Positions 13,110 to 23,990 are shown, numbered from the stretch's first letter. The stretch is 64,000 nt of DNA from Lactuca virosa (GCA_928212115.1 CAKMRJ010001112.1:407564493-407628492); one strand, 5' to 3'. Program-made: numbers and translations. The notes: generated by a model from the sequence alone, not told the origin.

Positions 13110-13590
13110 AGTGGTATCAGAGCTTGGATTGTATCAATCATTTTTTGCAGATCTGGAGCGTATTTGACCTTATTTTTGAAGGATTTTTTTCGTTTTTGGA
13201 TAGATATTGGCAAAATAGGGGGTTTGTTCTTCGTGTTTTTGATAAAAATGAGTTTTTGATCGAGTTTTGGAGCTACAAAGTCAAAAAACGTTGTTTTTGG
13301 TCGTAACCAGCGAGGGGGTGGCGGCGTGTACGGCCAGCGGCTAGGGTTTCCGAAGCGTTTGCGACCGGAAACGATTTGCGGTTAGAGGGATTACGGTCCG
13401 AGGTCTCGCGAGTTTACGGTCCGAAGACACGTGTTCGGTCAGGCGGGTTTACGGCCCAGCGAGTCTTCGATCAGCAGCATCTCACGTGTACGGCTCAGTG
13501 TTTGGTCCTCGGTGTACGGTTCTCGGATGTTTTGCGGTCTTCGGTGTACGGCCGTACACGGGAGTCCGGCTTCGGAGTTTACGGATCAGC
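12740..13590 (+). repeat. Dispersed TACGG(C/T) words in LTR B and leader
   Basis: At least a dozen GTTTACGG, GTGTACGG or TTTACGG words occur from the U3 region through the transcribed leader. Several are palindromic (GTTTACGGCCGTAAAC, GTGTACGGCCGTACAC). The spacing is irregular. The leader part lies outside the LTR, so these words are not merely an LTR duplication. Confidence 0.8.
13112..13123 (+). other. Primer binding site of element B (Met-tRNA)
   Basis: TGGTATCAGAGC two bases after the LTR end. Confidence 0.93.
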
Positions 13591-13662
13591 AGCAGTTTCC
13601 ACTTTGTTCTCGGCTAGCAGGAGTCCTCGCAGCGTGCTTCCATTAAAAAAGAATCGATTTTG

Positions 13663-13732
13663 GGGGTTGCCAGGGATCGAACCCGGGTCCCCTACTGCAT
13701 CTGCCACACGCCTTACCAACTCATCTAGCTTG
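13663..13732 (-). ncRNA. tRNA-like / SINE-head module in leader of B
   Basis: On the minus strand a perfect pol III B box GGTTCGATCC (13674-13683) lies 33 bp after an A-box-like TAGATGAGTTGG (13716-13727). The B box sits in a plausible T arm whose five-pair stem is CCGGG with CCTGG. A closing acceptor stem is not seen, so this is not a functional tRNA gene. It may be a captured tRNA piece or the head of a short SINE, antisense to the retroelement. A chance match is unlikely given both boxes at tRNA spacing. Confidence 0.6.
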
Positions 13733-13857
13733 CTAGATGTTATATCCCTTCGCTTCTTAATTCACTTCTTTATTTTCGCAAATTTAACACTTTTAACCCA
13801 AAAATCAATTCTCTTTATTTTTAAATTACACTTTCAACCAAAAATTTTAGTTTTTAA

Positions 13858-14062
13858 TTTTAGACTTTTGACCTTAAATTTTGACTTTGACCTTCAAGTT
13901 TGACCTTTGACTTTAAACTTTGACTTTTTCGTTTAACCTTAAAATTTTCAAATGTAGCTTTTCGGTTTGACTTTTGAGTTTGACTTTTAAGTTTGACTTT
14001 TAAGTTTGACTTTTAAGTTTGACTTTTTAAATTTTGACTTTTGAGGTTGACTTTTGAGTTTT
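13858..14062 (+). repeat. Tandem TTTGACTTTTRAG units (W-box-like array)
   Basis: A 15-17 bp unit with core TTTGACTTTT is repeated, most regularly at 13965-14030. The core TTGAC with C or T occurs about fifteen times in 200 bp. TTGACY is the binding word of plant WRKY factors. The array lies in the leader, about 30 bp before the first gag-type ATG. Confidence 0.75.
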
Positions 14063-14090
14063 TTTAGTCAAAGGGCATTTTTGATAAACA

Positions 14091-14732
14091 ATGAGTTCTT
14101 CAAACACCAAAGTCAATGAAATTTCTTGTTCTCAAACATGCATTGATAATGTTAAAAATTTACTTGAGCATATCGAATTATTACGTAGAGAGAACGAGGA
14201 CCTAAAATACGAAGGATATCAACTTAGGAAAGGTCAAAAACCCCTAAAAGAACAATTAGAGACCAAAACCAAGGACTTCCGAAAACTACAAGAAGAATAT
14301 AGCAATAAATGTGCAAACTATAGATTTGTGACAAAACAACTTGCTGACTTAACTGTTGAACTTGACGCATTAAAACATAAGTTTGAAAATACGGACTTTA
14401 ATTTCAGAATATTTGATGCGTCGAGTGAAGTAGTTGCATCAATGATGGAAAATAGTTTGAGATTTAAAAATAATCAGTCAAAGGGTTTAGGGTATGATAA
14501 AGTGCCTCCTCCTTTTAATCACACCTATAAGTATAACCCTTTGACAAAAGAGGAAACGGACATAGAGGCACATCTCAAATATGGCAAACCTGTTGTATTT
14601 GTGTCTGGATGTGGTCCTCAGGTTGCAAATACTAATGTTTCTACTTCTTCTGCAGATCAACCACTAAGTCATTGCAAGCAAGCAACCGAAGAGAGTGTGT
14701 CTGATAATGAAATTGTATCAAAGTCCCGATGA
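14091..14732 (+). CDS. Sirevirus-type coiled-coil gag segment (element B)
   Basis: This 213-residue frame begins with ATG 14091 after the leader. Residues about 25-105 are strongly helical and heptad-like (NVKNLLEHIELLRRENEDL, then KPLKEQLETKTKDFRKLQEE), typical of the coiled-coil part of Sirevirus gag. A polar segment with YDKVPPPFNHTYKYNP follows. The capsid domain found in full elements at the N terminus is missing, so the protein probably starts with what is an internal part in relatives. The frame overlaps the next ORF by about 38 bp in another frame, consistent with an indel. Role inferred: particle or RNA-binding gag fragment usable in trans. Confidence 0.7.
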   Translation: MSSSNTKVNEISCSQTCIDNVKNLLEHIELLRRENEDLKYEGYQLRKGQKPLKEQLETKTKDFRKLQEEYSNKCANYRFVTKQLADLTVELDALKHKFENTDFNFRIFDASSEVVASMMENSLRFKNNQSKGLGYDKVPPPFNHTYKYNPLTKEETDIEAHLKYGKPVVFVSGCGPQVANTNVSTSSADQPLSHCKQATEESVSDNEIVSKSR

Positions 14733-15420
14733 CTTAAATTTTTTCGATATATTTAATGATATCTTTGATAATTCTGCCATGGTTGTGCCAGAAAGTGTTG
14801 AGCTGAACGATTCTAATGCTTTTACTTCTTGTGCAGGTAAAGTAACGGAAGATGAGAACAATGAGAAAACTATTGAACAAACCAATATCTCATTGAACTC
14901 TGAATATGTTGCTTCGAATTCAGTTGCTTCTGAAAAACCTGCTGTTGAGAAATATAGGCCACCAAAACAAGCGAAACAGAGTGCTTGCTGTAATTGTGCT
15001 TGTGGGAACAATAAGAGACAAGGCATGGATACGCCACCAGGGGCAGGAAGAAACAACTTCCCAGTGAAGAAAAAGACTTGCTTTCACTGTGGAACACCTG
15101 GACACATTGCCAGAAATTGTCCAAATCGTGCATACGTTACCTACTACGCACAAGGCTGGCAGAACGCGCCAAGAGGGAGATCTTTCAAAAGAAACCCTTT
15201 GAGGCCACGTTCAGACAATGGCGACTGGAACGCGCAAAAGGCCAAGAATCAAAATCCCAAGGGAAAGAAGGGAATGTCGGCCAAGAAGTCCAATCCAAGA
15301 GATGCTCCAGTGAAATCAAGACCGGTTAGGTCAAATTCATCTCGACGATCGGCTTCAAGTTCAAAATCAAGTTCCGAGGCACCCATCGGATCGAAAAAGA
15401 AATGGGTTAAACCCAACTAA
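14695..15420 (+). CDS. Gag zinc-knuckle, basic tail (element B)
   Basis: The frame has an acidic/Ser-rich first part, then the nucleocapsid knuckle CFHCGTPGHIARNC (C-X2-C-X4-H-X4-C, about residues 128-141), then a long Lys/Arg/Ser-rich tail ending KKKWVKPN. That end corresponds to the position just before protease in full Sireviruses. It continues the previous coiled-coil frame after a shift at 14695-14732. The first ATG in this frame is not a convincing start, so expression depends on the upstream frame. Nucleic-acid binding is expected from the CCHC box and basic tail. Confidence 0.7.
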   Translation: MCLIMKLYQSPDDLNFFDIFNDIFDNSAMVVPESVELNDSNAFTSCAGKVTEDENNEKTIEQTNISLNSEYVASNSVASEKPAVEKYRPPKQAKQSACCNCACGNNKRQGMDTPPGAGRNNFPVKKKTCFHCGTPGHIARNCPNRAYVTYYAQGWQNAPRGRSFKRNPLRPRSDNGDWNAQKAKNQNPKGKKGMSAKKSNPRDAPVKSRPVRSNSSRRSASSSKSSSEAPIGSKKKWVKPN

Positions 15421-15559
15421 AGATGGGTAGCAAAGGTTCAATCTCCCAAATCACCCAATGACTCTAATATTTCTTCATCTTCTGTTTTTTGATAAACAGG
15501 ATATGTCATGAGAGAGACTACCGTGCAAGGATGACAAAGGTCAACCCAGTTTCAAAATG

Positions 15560-15850
15560 GACTGGGTTCCAATAACCAACTGATCCCGCTCTGTGTTGGA
15601 GCAGCTATGGAGGCATATCATCAAACTTTGGTTTGTTGGTAGTGGCTATTTCTGGCACATGATAGGAGGCATCTCTCAACTGTGCAACACTCAGAACTTT
15701 GTTTGAGAATATGTGTCCTTTGCAGGAAAGGAAGAAAGGAAAGGATCACACATGGGTTAGTGCTTAATGACATGAAGAATTTTCGGATCTGTTCTAAGAT
15801 TATGCGTGTTGTTCTCAGACCTTCTGGATGCAAATTCGATCGGTGACTTA
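15560..15850 (+). pseudogene. Protease remnant with lost active-site Asp (element B)
   Basis: Near 15630-15680 one frame reads WFVGSGYFWHMIGG, recognisable against the usual D-S-G protease motif of copia elements. Here the catalytic Asp is Gly and surrounding residues are changed. Stops occur on both sides. No integrase or RT follows, so the element kept only the start of pol. Confidence 0.6.
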
Positions 15851-16344
15851 CGGTTTGAGTTTTCTTCTCGATACTCCTGAGTTTATCTTACATTGATTCA
15901 TTTCAAAGACAATTTTCTTTAATTTCCTTATATGTCTATCTTTAGTAGGTATTGTTTTGGGAAGTGATATGAAGTATAGTGCTCAAGGGCAATTTATGAT
16001 GCGTGTAATGCACTAAATCCGAATTGTCTAGACTTCGTATTCAATGTGATGGTAGGCACAAAGGATTCAAAAGGACTAGACATTAATTGACCATGAAAGG
16101 ACTTGACTAATATAAACTTATATAGTTTCATTTGGACTGACAATACGACGCTCGGGTAGATTGAGCAGTGAGACAAACATGGGAACCCACGAGATACACT
16201 AAATTAATACGCATCTAGAACTGTGGCTTAACTCTTCCTTGATGTACGGACTTATGTCCTTAATTCTGGTTCTGATAGGTCGACTGGGGGGTTCTGATAA
16301 AGTAGGTCCGTAGGAAATTATTTTCTTGCTTTCTATCTGTCAGT

Positions 16345-16600
16345 CATATGTTGTTTCCTCTGCGTGATTGGAAGAGATCCGACTTGGATTGCAACATATG
16401 CAACTCTAATTCTACGCACCTCCTTATCTATGAAATTATTTCTATCGGTTAGCCATATGTTGTCCCCTCTGCGTGATCGGAAGATCCGACCTGGGACACA
16501 GCGTATGCAACATTCTACCTCTCAATCCCTCTATCTCTGTTAGTCATATGTTGTCCCCTTTGTGTGATTGGAAGACATCCGACCTAGGATACAACATATG
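16345..16600 (+). repeat. Three copies of a CATATGTTGT..ACAACATATG hairpin repeat
   Basis: Copies are at 16345-16400, 16454-16506 and 16545-16600. Each starts CATATGTTGT, carries CTGCGTGATTGGAAGA-like text and GATCCGACC-like text, and ends in a complement of its start (GCAACATATG, or a mutated CGTATGC in copy 2). Each can fold into a stem of about ten pairs. Confidence 0.8.
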
Positions 16601-17034
16601 CACTTCTATATCTGACTTCTTTCTTAATGATTGAATACTCACCTAAAGTAAGGAGTTCTTTAGAAGTTCTTGATTACCGGGGTATATCGGGAAGTGGGAA
16701 ACATGTTCTAGTACATCTAAAATTGTACCATTTAATAGGTTGTCTGTAGATCTTATTGCTTAATTTAAGTGCACAACAATATCCTTGGTCGTCGTCAGCT
16801 AAATGTCCATTTAAGAATATATATCACAATGAATTGTCACTTATAATCTGTCCAAATTGTCAACATCCTTTGTGTTTAAGTGGACCACAATACCGGTGAT
16901 TGACCAGATCTAGACATGCAGGCGTGTGCTGATAAACGATATTGGATTGCTTGACAACTTTGATCCCAAGTATTTTTGTTTTTTGTTAAATTTGTTCATA
17001 GTTTTCCTCTATGCACAAATTTAGGGGGAGAATT

Positions 17035-17215
17035 AAAAAAATATCAAAAATCAACCGAAAAATCAGAAAATTCAAAAATAAAACAAAAATCAGAAAATTA
17101 AAAATCCAAAAATAGTGTTATTTCTGTTTTATTTCTTGTTCAAGAAAATCAAAAATCCAAAACTATTTTTGTTTCTATTTTATTTCTTTCAGAAAATAAA
17201 AAAAATAAAAAAGAT
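17035..17215 (+). repeat. AAAATCAGAAAAT / AAAATCCAAAAAT repeats (element B)
   Basis: Repeated A-rich units alternate with TATTTCTGTTTTATTTC text and can pair with it. The same kind of repeat occurs downstream of pol in element D at 43829-43950. Confidence 0.7.
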
Positions 17216-17747
17216 TGTGTGCTAAGTTTTCTTTTAGTTTTGTTTTGTCTTAAAAGTGAATTTAGATGTAGATGCAACTCATGGAGTCTGTGTCGAAAAT
17301 TTCTGAGCCAAGGCTTCGTCTGTGATCATCGAAGAATTCTCATTCGAAGGAGCAAGAAATGAAGATTATTCTTTCGTCATTCAATCCTTCAACCCTAGAA
17401 GCAAGGTGAAGCTGTACTTGAAGATTATGTGACAAGTTGCATTGAAGCCTCCTCAATCAATTTGCTGCTATTCATGAACCGGCTGAAGTGATCCAGAAAA
17501 TTAGATCTCTCTATTGTTCTCTCTGAAGATTCTCAAGCTAAAAGCGCTATATTTCAAGAATCTTATCAAGAAGCCTCCTCACCCAATGTGCGTTCAGAGT
17601 CAAATTCTGAAGAAAAGCCCAAATGTTCAAGATGAAGTCATTTATTGAAGATTCATCATGTTCATCTTGAACTTTTGAAGAAATCGAAGATAAATGCTGA
17701 AGCCAAGCTCCAAATGAAGGCTGACAAGAAAGGCCAGCTATTTTTTT

Positions 17748-17801
17748 AGGGGGAGATTGTTAGGTCAATTAGAAAAGAAAGCTATAAACCAAGGGGGAGA
17801 T
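17748..17801 (+). other. Double polypurine tract of element B
   Basis: AGGGGGAGAT followed by TGTTAGGTCA at 17748-17767, and AAGGGGGAGAT at 17791-17801 directly before the 3' LTR (TGTTGGGTCA). The first copy is also followed by an LTR-like start, so a 44-bp step was duplicated. Multiple polypurine tracts are known in Sireviruses. Confidence 0.8.
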
Positions 17802-18226
17802 TGTTGGGTCAAAAATATGGTTTATACTTTACTTTTCTAGGAAAATGTATTTTTATGTCTAGGACCGTAAACAGCTTGGTGTTTACGGCTGTATATGTGT
17901 TTACGGTTGTATTTACGGCCGTGAACAGGTTTACGGCCGTAAACCCATTCACGGGTCATGTCTACTATATATAGGGTGAGGAGTGCATGTGTGAAAGGGT
18001 AAGGCTAGAGAAGGAGAGCATATTGTAGAGAGAGAAAGTTAGAGAGGAGAAGAGTGTGTGTGAGAGAATCTTATGTGTATTGTTCGTCATTCCAATTTTG
18101 AATATATCATAGATTCATCATCTTCTTCTTCTCCTTCTTCTTCATTAAATCTGGTATCATCCGTTTGATTGGGATTCCGCACCATCAAACGGATCTGATT
18201 GGTACACAAGCAGATTGAGAACTACA
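17802..18226 (+). repeat. 3' LTR of element B
   Basis: TGTTGGGTCA to GAACTACA, followed by CTTTC at 18227-18231. It differs from the 5' LTR by about 24 substitutions. Confidence 0.95.
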
Positions 18227-18231
18227 CTTTC

Positions 18232-18526
18232 TCTTCCCAATGGAAGGGGATTGGCCAAGGTCAAACTGTTTGACCAGATGGTAAAGAGAAAGCCTGAGTC
18301 TGAGATAGTTCCATGTACCATTCAAAAAGAGTCTATTTGTTTCTATTGCCAAAAGAAGGGGCATTAGATGTGAAGCTTGCGTATCTACCTGAAAGATCGC
18401 AAGGATGGTAAAGTCAAAATGTATAAATCTGCTTCAGGTAAGTCCACTATCTAACTCTATTAAGTTCCCATTTATAGATTATGAATACATGATGTGATAA
18501 GATTTCATTTTGATGTTTTGTAGGAT
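18232..18526 (+). pseudogene. Copia gag pseudogene, second part with CCHC (element C)
   Basis: This continues the gag of element C after the nested B. Near 18336-18380 the frame shows ICFYCQKKGH, the start of a C-X2-C-X4-H-X4-C knuckle, but the codons after His include TAG and TGA, so the knuckle is broken. The following DRKDGKVKMYKSASG text is the usual sequence after the knuckle in this copia lineage. A further frame break lies between 18250 and 18330. Confidence 0.7.
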
Positions 18527-21500
18527 CAAAGAAGAGAAGAAAGGAAGCTTAAAGGAAGAGTGAGCTAAGTCTGGTCACGAAGAGATGGATTTCGATGGCA
18601 TGGTTTAATGATCAGATTTTTGAGCTGCTGCCTAGGAGTTATGATAGATTGCTTAGGAATATTAGTAACATAGTTTTCATATGTATTTGCATTGTAAGGA
18701 CAAAATTTTCCACATTTTTATAAATAAAGAAAAATTTTGATTTTATCTTATTTTATGTTTCCTTGCAATGGCATTTGTGAAAATTGTTGTTTATATGTTT
18801 CTATTAATAGTAATGTTGAAAATATTTGATTCTTAGTTTGATTGTGGTAGTGTCGTAATTTTCTAAGTAAGGAAAGATTCTCATCGCGCAAGTTTCAATT
18901 GGACGGAAACTTGGAATCATATGATTTGAATTATGTGATCTATGAAAATCTTGGTATTTGGGAAAATTGGGACTAATTCCTTGTTCTCATATATATGTAA
19001 GTCGAGTGAAGGACTAAAGGGTCTAGTATGCATTGATGTGAACTGGTAAGGTCCACCACAATGGACGATAAGTTTATTCGTCATGATTTACTGAAAGCTC
19101 AATAAATATGATTATGCTTACAAGATTAAGTATAATTCTGATACATTGAAAAGATTCAATGTATAGCAGAACGAATAAGAAGAATCAAATTAGGCAGAAA
19201 GATAAAAGTTTCTCCAATCTGAAAGGAAAGGAGAGTACTTTAGTATCGTTTTTTATGATCATCCTATTGATTATGGAACCATGTCACGATTGATCCTATA
19301 AGGACACCTTAGTACACTTATATGGCTAAGAAGAGGAATCGGGAATTGTTAAAATTGTTAAATCAAGAAGATAAATCATACTTCGTTCCAAAATCGAGTC
19401 TTAGAATCATACTCCAACATTTTACCTTGAGTGACACATCTAAGTTGGTTTAAAATGCCTCATAAAATGTGGAGTAGAAATGTCTTCTTACTTTTGCACA
19501 TTTGAAATTGGTAGTTGTGATGTTTTAAGTTAAAACAAAGACCAACTAAGACCAATTGGATGAAGTGTTATCTTGATAAGATCCCACACTAACTCTTGAA
19601 TATTTGTTTGTCGAGGAATGCTCCTTGACAGAGAATCTTATATGTCAAGAGGTTAGTGGGAGTCTTAATGGACTAGAATAGTTCAGGAACTAATCAAGAA
19701 TAAACCTTTTAGTTATCACTAGCACACGACTTGAGGATTGTAACCTATCGTGTTGACACATTCTTGTTTCTGTGCCTATTCAAGTTAGTTCGACTATGCA
19801 TGTGAGTCCTATGAGTTCTCATTTTACTGCATAAGGCAAAATACCTTGATCAATGGAAAGTACATTGATCTTTAGAGGTGAGATGCTCAATAACTTGGAA
19901 GCAATGGTAGGACCCTTGTGCTACTAGATGGCAAGAAATTAAGATTGAACAAGTTCAGTCCATATGAGTTTGAATTTGTCATAGACCTTATCTTATGATA
20001 GTGGTTGGAAATGACAAATCCACATGGATAGGAGCTGATACACCATAATATCAAAGTGGTAAGAGGTTTCTCTCCACTTCATGAAAATGATTGTTAGAAA
20101 ACTTATTCACTAGTAGATTTTAAAGGGTTAGAGTTAGCAGTTGTGATATTTGCGTTCTCGAATTCGAGTATGATTACGGCATCCCTCTTCATAGTTCGAA
20201 TTGTGAGAAGTGGCAAAAGGTTTAAATATTTGAAACTTATTACTGTAAGTTCTGAAATTATTTAGAAACACATATTAGCTTTCTAATGAAAGGTGTATGC
20301 GCCTGAGAAGTCTAGATAAAGACTTATCAAAGCATCTCGTATCAGAAATCTAAACTTTGGAAAGAAAGTCAATAAATATTGATTTCTAGAAGTCCAACTG
20401 ATTTTTGTATACATGTCAAAGCTAGTGGGAGCATAAGTGTTATCCTAGTAAAAATGTAATTATTATGCTAGTGGGAGCACAATTATTACATTAAGTATTG
20501 CGAGTTAGCAATGCTATTCATAGGAAACAAAGTTTTGATTTGCAAAGTTGCAGAGATTGAAAAGTTGTTTAGCTATAGTAAGGGAGAGGATACTTATACT
20601 TCATTTCGAATCCAAAAGTTTAGATTTAAATTTTAATCGAACTTAGTCATGAGCATATATGAATATCAGGTTGGAATTTTTCAACATTGGAAAGTCTATT
20701 TATGGAAATATTATAGCAAGAGACTGGTAAAGTATCATGTCTTTATGTAAGACATTATAAATCGTATCCCATACGCTTTGGGTATCGGATCAATTGCATA
20801 TGCTATAATATTCACTCGTTCTGATTTTTCGAAATGCCTAGGGCATTAAGAGGGAAAAAAGGACCAGAACCGGATATGACGAAAGGTAGTTAAACAACTG
20901 TCAAGAACAATCTAAGGTTCGCTGAGGATTGATCGCTTGCAGTTGGAAGTATAGTAATGAATAGACCATATTGACATGATTAGGAATAGATAGGATTCTA
21001 TTAAGAATGTATTGTCATATGGAAAATATGGAAGTGTTTCCATAATAGGAGATGGATATTAAGAATCTATGTGTAGGTTAGATACTTTTATGCAAGAAGG
21101 ACGTTCAAAGGAATGTACTTTAAATATGAGACTTCGTATCTATGGAATTGTCTTATAACAATCTCCAATGGAATGTTTTGTAATTGGCAAAGTCTCTGTG
21201 ACTTTGGTGCCAATACGTTACAAAATAATCATTGCATGATAGCTTAGAATCTAACACATTCTAATAGTGGAAGAATTTGTTATTCTTACACTTGTGATAA
21301 GGATTTGGAATTGTGAAATGAGCATCATTGGAAATGTGTTCAATTGATCTATTCCACAAAGAAAGGACCATAGGTAAATATAGTGTGTATGCTTGGAGCA
21401 TGGGATAAATATTGTTTAGATTCAAGTATTAAGTTTATTAGTCAAAACATTATACAATGAATAATGTGTAATCGATATGGTGATTAATTAATAAGTGTTT

Positions 21501-22304
21501 TATTTATATTGAAAAGTTATGAGACCATATTGGATTAGATTGTTCTTGTGTTTTACTTCGCATGTTTTACTTCCCGAATAACTAGGTTATTCAAACATCC
21601 ATAGTCAATCATACTTTGGAAGTAAATAATGAGGTAAGACTATCATGAATCCGACTGTAGATTGTCTAAGTGCTTAGACATAGCACACATTTGCTGCAGT
21701 GTTCATGAGCACTCCTGAAATAAGAATTTGAGTATTGGATTAAACCCACGCTCATATGAATCACTTCATGGATTTTATCACGAGTGATTGTGAGATGATA
21801 ATATCTTATATTCTTCAAACTGAGACATATAGTTGTTGTTTACGAGTCAGTTACACATTGATAATGCGTAAACGCATCAGTAACTTGATGTTATAAAACG
21901 TATTGTTGTGTGTGATTTGATGAGTAAATAGTACAAGCATATGAGTTGAAGTTTATCTGTTCCTTTTACCCTAAGAGGATAAAAACGATATATGTGGGCC
22001 CCTCGATGATTTAGTGATGACACCCTAAGCGCTTGGCCAAGCCTGGACTAAGTTGATGTGTTCCATTGTAGTCTATTGTCAGTCGTCATAAATCGGAAAT
22101 CGGGAAACAACACATGGACAGAGAGAATGATTATAAATCCATGTCTCATGTCCATACAATATCTTGTAGAATGGAGGAATATATGATCCCTTATCTAAAG
22201 GATGCACTACTAATAAGATCAAAGTTCGAGAGCGGCTTTTGAGAGCTACGATTGCTAATCAGGTTTTGAAGTCGTACTTGAAATAATAGTTATTAGACTT
22301 ATCT
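18527..22304 (+). pseudogene. Decayed copia pol region (element C)
   Basis: No frame longer than about 60 codons is open. Short stretches can be matched to an integrase core: near 19150-19300 the text reads in shifting frames like a copia integrase (GRKIK, then KGEY, then YDHLIDYG). Stretches after it probably descend from the RT and RNase H parts but are too mutated to delimit. The region shows many small indels, which suggests long neutral decay or a lineage that amplified without coding ability. Confidence 0.5.
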
Positions 22305-22315
22305 AAGTGGGAGAC
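22305..22315 (+). other. Polypurine tract of element C
   Basis: AAGTGGGAGAC directly before the 3' LTR. Confidence 0.8.
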
Positions 22316-23118
22316 TGTTGGATTAGGTGTCTACACCCATAACTATTTTTGGTATGTACTTGATTTGATTATGAGCATGGTCCTTTTGGGTTGTCTTCAC
22401 CATAGCAATTTGATAGGATGAATTATGGAGAAAGAGGTTAATTTTGATTTATTAATATATTATAAGAATAATATATTAATTGAGATATCATATTATTTAA
22501 TTAGAATTGATTAGAAACTAATTTGGAATTAAGTTAGTGATTAAAAGAGACTGATTAAATTAACGGGGACTGATTATATAAATCAGTAATAGTTGTAGTT
22601 TGGGCTCATGAACCTTATTGGTATAGGGTGGACGAAATCCCTATGAGAGTCCATAAGGATTTCGTCCAAGGCTTCCTTATGGTATTCCATATGTTGCTTA
22701 GGGACTAATCAAGGAAATTGGGGTTTCCAAGTTGATAACCCTAGAAACCTCAACTATAAAAGGACCCCATTAGCTCCCAAAATCGGAACCTATGAACTTA
22801 TAGAGAACCCTAGCTGATTTTGAGCCTCTCCAACCTCTCTCTCTCTCTCTCATAATTCTCCATTGCTACTTGGTGTTTGTGACTCATTAGAGGTGCAATA
22901 ATTGGGGCACTAAGCTCTTGAAAGCCAAAATCAACTAGCTACATGGAAAAGGTATTCATCTAACTTGTTTTTAGTTGTAAATTTCGAAATTATGTATGAT
23001 AGATTTATGGTTTATGCTTTGGATATGAATTCGCATGTATAACTTGAAAAAAACCTAGATCCAAAGCATTAGGGTTGCATGTACACCATAGGAATGTTGT
23101 GGTGCTCAAAACCCATCA
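22316..23118 (+). repeat. 3' LTR of element C
   Basis: TGTTGGATTAGG to AACCCATCA, then the AATAC duplication. The TATA box ACTATAAAAGG is near 22753. Confidence 0.93.
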
Positions 23119-23123
23119 AATAC

Positions 23124-23990
23124 GTGTTTGTAAACTCGTACAAGTATGTGCGTTATATATAAGTTCTACCTGACTTATGTGAAATTGCACTAGTAATCTT
23201 ATACAAGTAAATGTGTTGTTTATAAATGTTTACTTATAACAATATAAGTTTTATAACAAGAATAGTTCTCGTGATTTGTATAAATATATAAGTATTTACT
23301 TTTACTTATATACAATACTGATACTTATCTATCGTTCTAAGTATATGATCATGCTACATATACTCCTATTTCAACTCATATGAGTGCTTTTAGAATGTAC
23401 TATTGGGCTATTATGAACCTATAACCAGGCTATATGACTTGATCAAGCCTCTGTATGGCACTTCAAGGGGGCGTGCCGAGAACATCACCTCAACGCTTCA
23501 TCGACGACGTGGAAAAAGTTAGAGAATGAACATTTATCCCCCGTTTTTACTCGTCATATGGAGGTTGTAGCTAGCAACCACTGGCAGGGGTGCCAACATG
23601 TATAGATCTATATACAACGTTCCTTGCTCCTTTAAGATTAACGGTTATCTTACAAAGGTCTTCATTAATTTTTTGTTCTTAGTTGATGAAGAGACACTCA
23701 TATAGTAATCCTGAGTTTAAACAGTTCTAAAAGTGTGTCATTTCGTGTCCTAAACCTTAAGTAATAAAGTTTAGTAGACTTATGGTTCATTCGTTGTATA
23801 AAAACTATAATAAGTTTTCTAACGAAACTTGGGCAGCGTAACAACTGTAATTTGACAAGAACCATGTTTTACCCAATGTAAAACCAACATTACCAACATA
23901 TGTACAAATTTAGAATAGAAGTAAATATATTATTTTAAGTGAATAAATGACGATTACAACTATTTTAATGGTTATAACTATAAACCATAA
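23124..23990. other. No gene recognised; AT-rich repeat sequence
   Basis: The target sequence continues from 9897. I see no coding region. A more GC-rich part near 23440-23600 (GGCACTTCAAGGGGGCGTGCC and neighbouring text) looks like LTR sequence, but its ends are not found. Confidence 0.4.

Larger units (their letters stand above)
15851..17740 (+). other. Non-coding 3' body of element B
   Basis: No protein frame is supported. The stretch holds three hairpin repeats (16345-16600), an AAAATCAGAAAATTC-type A-rich repeat zone (17035-17215) and polypurine tracts. The length and lack of coding suggest a non-autonomous derivative of the kind called LARD. Confidence 0.6.
12685..18226 (+). mobile_element. 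Non-autonomous Sirevirus-like copia element B
   Basis: LTRs of 425 bp each (12685-13109 and 17802-18226) lie between matching CTTTC duplications (12680-12684 and 18227-18231). Primer site, leader, two adjoining gag-type ORFs and polypurine tracts are present. There is no integrase, reverse transcriptase or RNase H, and only a broken protease trace. It therefore must have been moved by proteins of a related full element. About 24 substitutions separate the two LTRs (5.6 percent). It lies in gag of element C. Confidence 0.93.
9898..23118 (+). mobile_element. Copia LTR retrotransposon C, decayed, with nested insertion
   Basis: Two LTRs of about 800 bp (9898-10696 and 22316-23118) lie in the same direction and are flanked by AATAC on both sides (9893-9897 and 23119-23123). 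A Met-tRNA primer site follows the 5' LTR and a polypurine tract precedes the 3' LTR. The LTRs differ by roughly 5-6 percent by eye. The gag gene is split by element B and the pol region is heavily mutated, so the element cannot move on its own. Without B the unit is about 7.7 kb. Confidence 0.9.

Noticed and set aside
13663..13732. True tRNA gene
   Set aside because: A and B boxes are present but no closing acceptor stem or credible anticodon arm; only a tRNA-like module is claimed.
13376..13903. 175-codon frame in the leader of element B
   Set aside because: It runs across the TACGG words, the tRNA-like module and the TTGAC array; these non-coding parts explain the sequence better.
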